Below the pieces are notes generated by a model. It saw nothing but the letters and a program-made list of their open reading frames with translations. It made no database searches and was not told where the DNA came from. Positions 63,866-64,000 of a stretch of 64,000 bases of DNA are shown here, piece after piece. The DNA is taken from the NCBI RefSeq assembly GCF_023272795.1, contig NZ_CP096829.1, forward strand, positions 4,092,001 to 4,156,000, in the 5' to 3' direction. The stretch's first letter is position 1. Each line of letters opens with the position of its first letter. Source of the stretch: Flavobacterium humidisoli. Its GTDB lineage: Bacteria > Bacteroidota > Bacteroidia > Flavobacteriales > Flavobacteriaceae. Both the position numbers and the translations under genes were made by a program.

Positions 63866-64000
63866 TTAATAATAAATACTCATCAAAATATTAGATTCAG
63901 AACTATCAATTAGTCGCGATATTCTATCAAAGTATTTTTTATTAACCATAGGACAGCCAAAACTATTGCAAATGTAGCCATCTTTCTCTTTATATGGAAC
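63866..64000 (-). CDS. C-terminal end of a murein L,D-transpeptidase-like protein (YkuD_2 type)
   Basis: The last 44 residues are visible, ending at a TAA (63866-63868). They contain GYICNSFGCPMVNKKYFDRI, and SFGCPM matches the catalytic SxGCP motif of the murein L,D-transpeptidase catalytic domain family (YkuD_2), whose nucleophile is the Cys. The SNILMSIYY tail fits the family's C-terminal strand. These enzymes crosslink or modify peptidoglycan. The rest of the gene is outside the window. Confidence 0.7.
   Translation of the reverse strand, partial: VPYKEKDGYICNSFGCPMVNKKYFDRISRLIDSSESNILMSIYY

Overview
The window reads as chromosomal DNA of a Flavobacterium-like member of the Bacteroidota. 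The reasons are the low GC content, many promoter elements of the Bacteroidota form TAnnTTTG, the menaquinone pathway genes, a bacillithiol-type disulfide reductase (YpdA), a fused ResB/CcsA cytochrome c assembly protein, and families such as DUF2520, DUF2853, DUF2911 and DUF3667. I saw no rRNA, tRNA, CRISPR array, phage or transposase gene.

Layout. 1-4.2 kb: start of a class V aminotransferase-like gene (minus), msrA and selO, then ypdA with a CYTH protein. 4.3-5.9 kb: an OmpA-domain protein paired with a helix-hairpin-helix protein. 5.9-15 kb: a minus-strand stretch with menC, menA, menB and menD, interspersed with a TPR protein, a metallo-hydrolase, CvfB and DUF2853. 15-20.9 kb: thioredoxin-like, GNAT and glutathione peroxidase genes, an ECF sigma/anti-sigma pair, DoxX and DUF3667 proteins. 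20.9-24.1 kb: the cytochrome c assembly fusion. 24.4-29 kb: a tightly packed DUF2520-kdsC-ubiA-maf-mscS cluster and an AI-2E family transporter. 29-33.5 kb: cell envelope proteins. 33.6-38 kb: a secreted PIG-L deacetylase, a 35-aa membrane protein and a sodium:solute symporter in one apparent operon. 38-46.2 kb: a broken gene, membrane proteins, tetR-DUF1348, DUF2911, HAD, TcdA, TatD, DUF1684 and an MFS transporter.

46.2-50.1 kb is the most accessory-looking part. It holds small unknown genes, a lipoprotein with downstream partner genes, a decayed copy of that lipoprotein's 5' end, and degenerate copies of the 3' end of the neighbouring MFS gene at three boundaries. I read it as two tandem cassettes, one of which has lost its lipoprotein.

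50.2-57.4 kb is a six-gene operon, blaI-M56-blaI-M56-serine hydrolase-serine hydrolase. One promoter precedes it, with two copies of the palindrome AACTA-N6-TAGTT lying over the -33/-7 region. It looks like a duplicated BlaI/BlaR-type sensor circuit controlling two secreted beta-lactamase-fold enzymes. 57.5-64 kb returns to core genes: a 47-aa protein, an EamA exporter, a fasciclin protein, rpsA, a nucleoside permease, cmk and the end of an L,D-transpeptidase.

Several families of short intergenic repeats are scattered through the window. In two places they reach into genes and supply a stop codon (menC) or the only usable start codon (TPR protein). All calls come from reading the sequence and from family knowledge; no database search was run.
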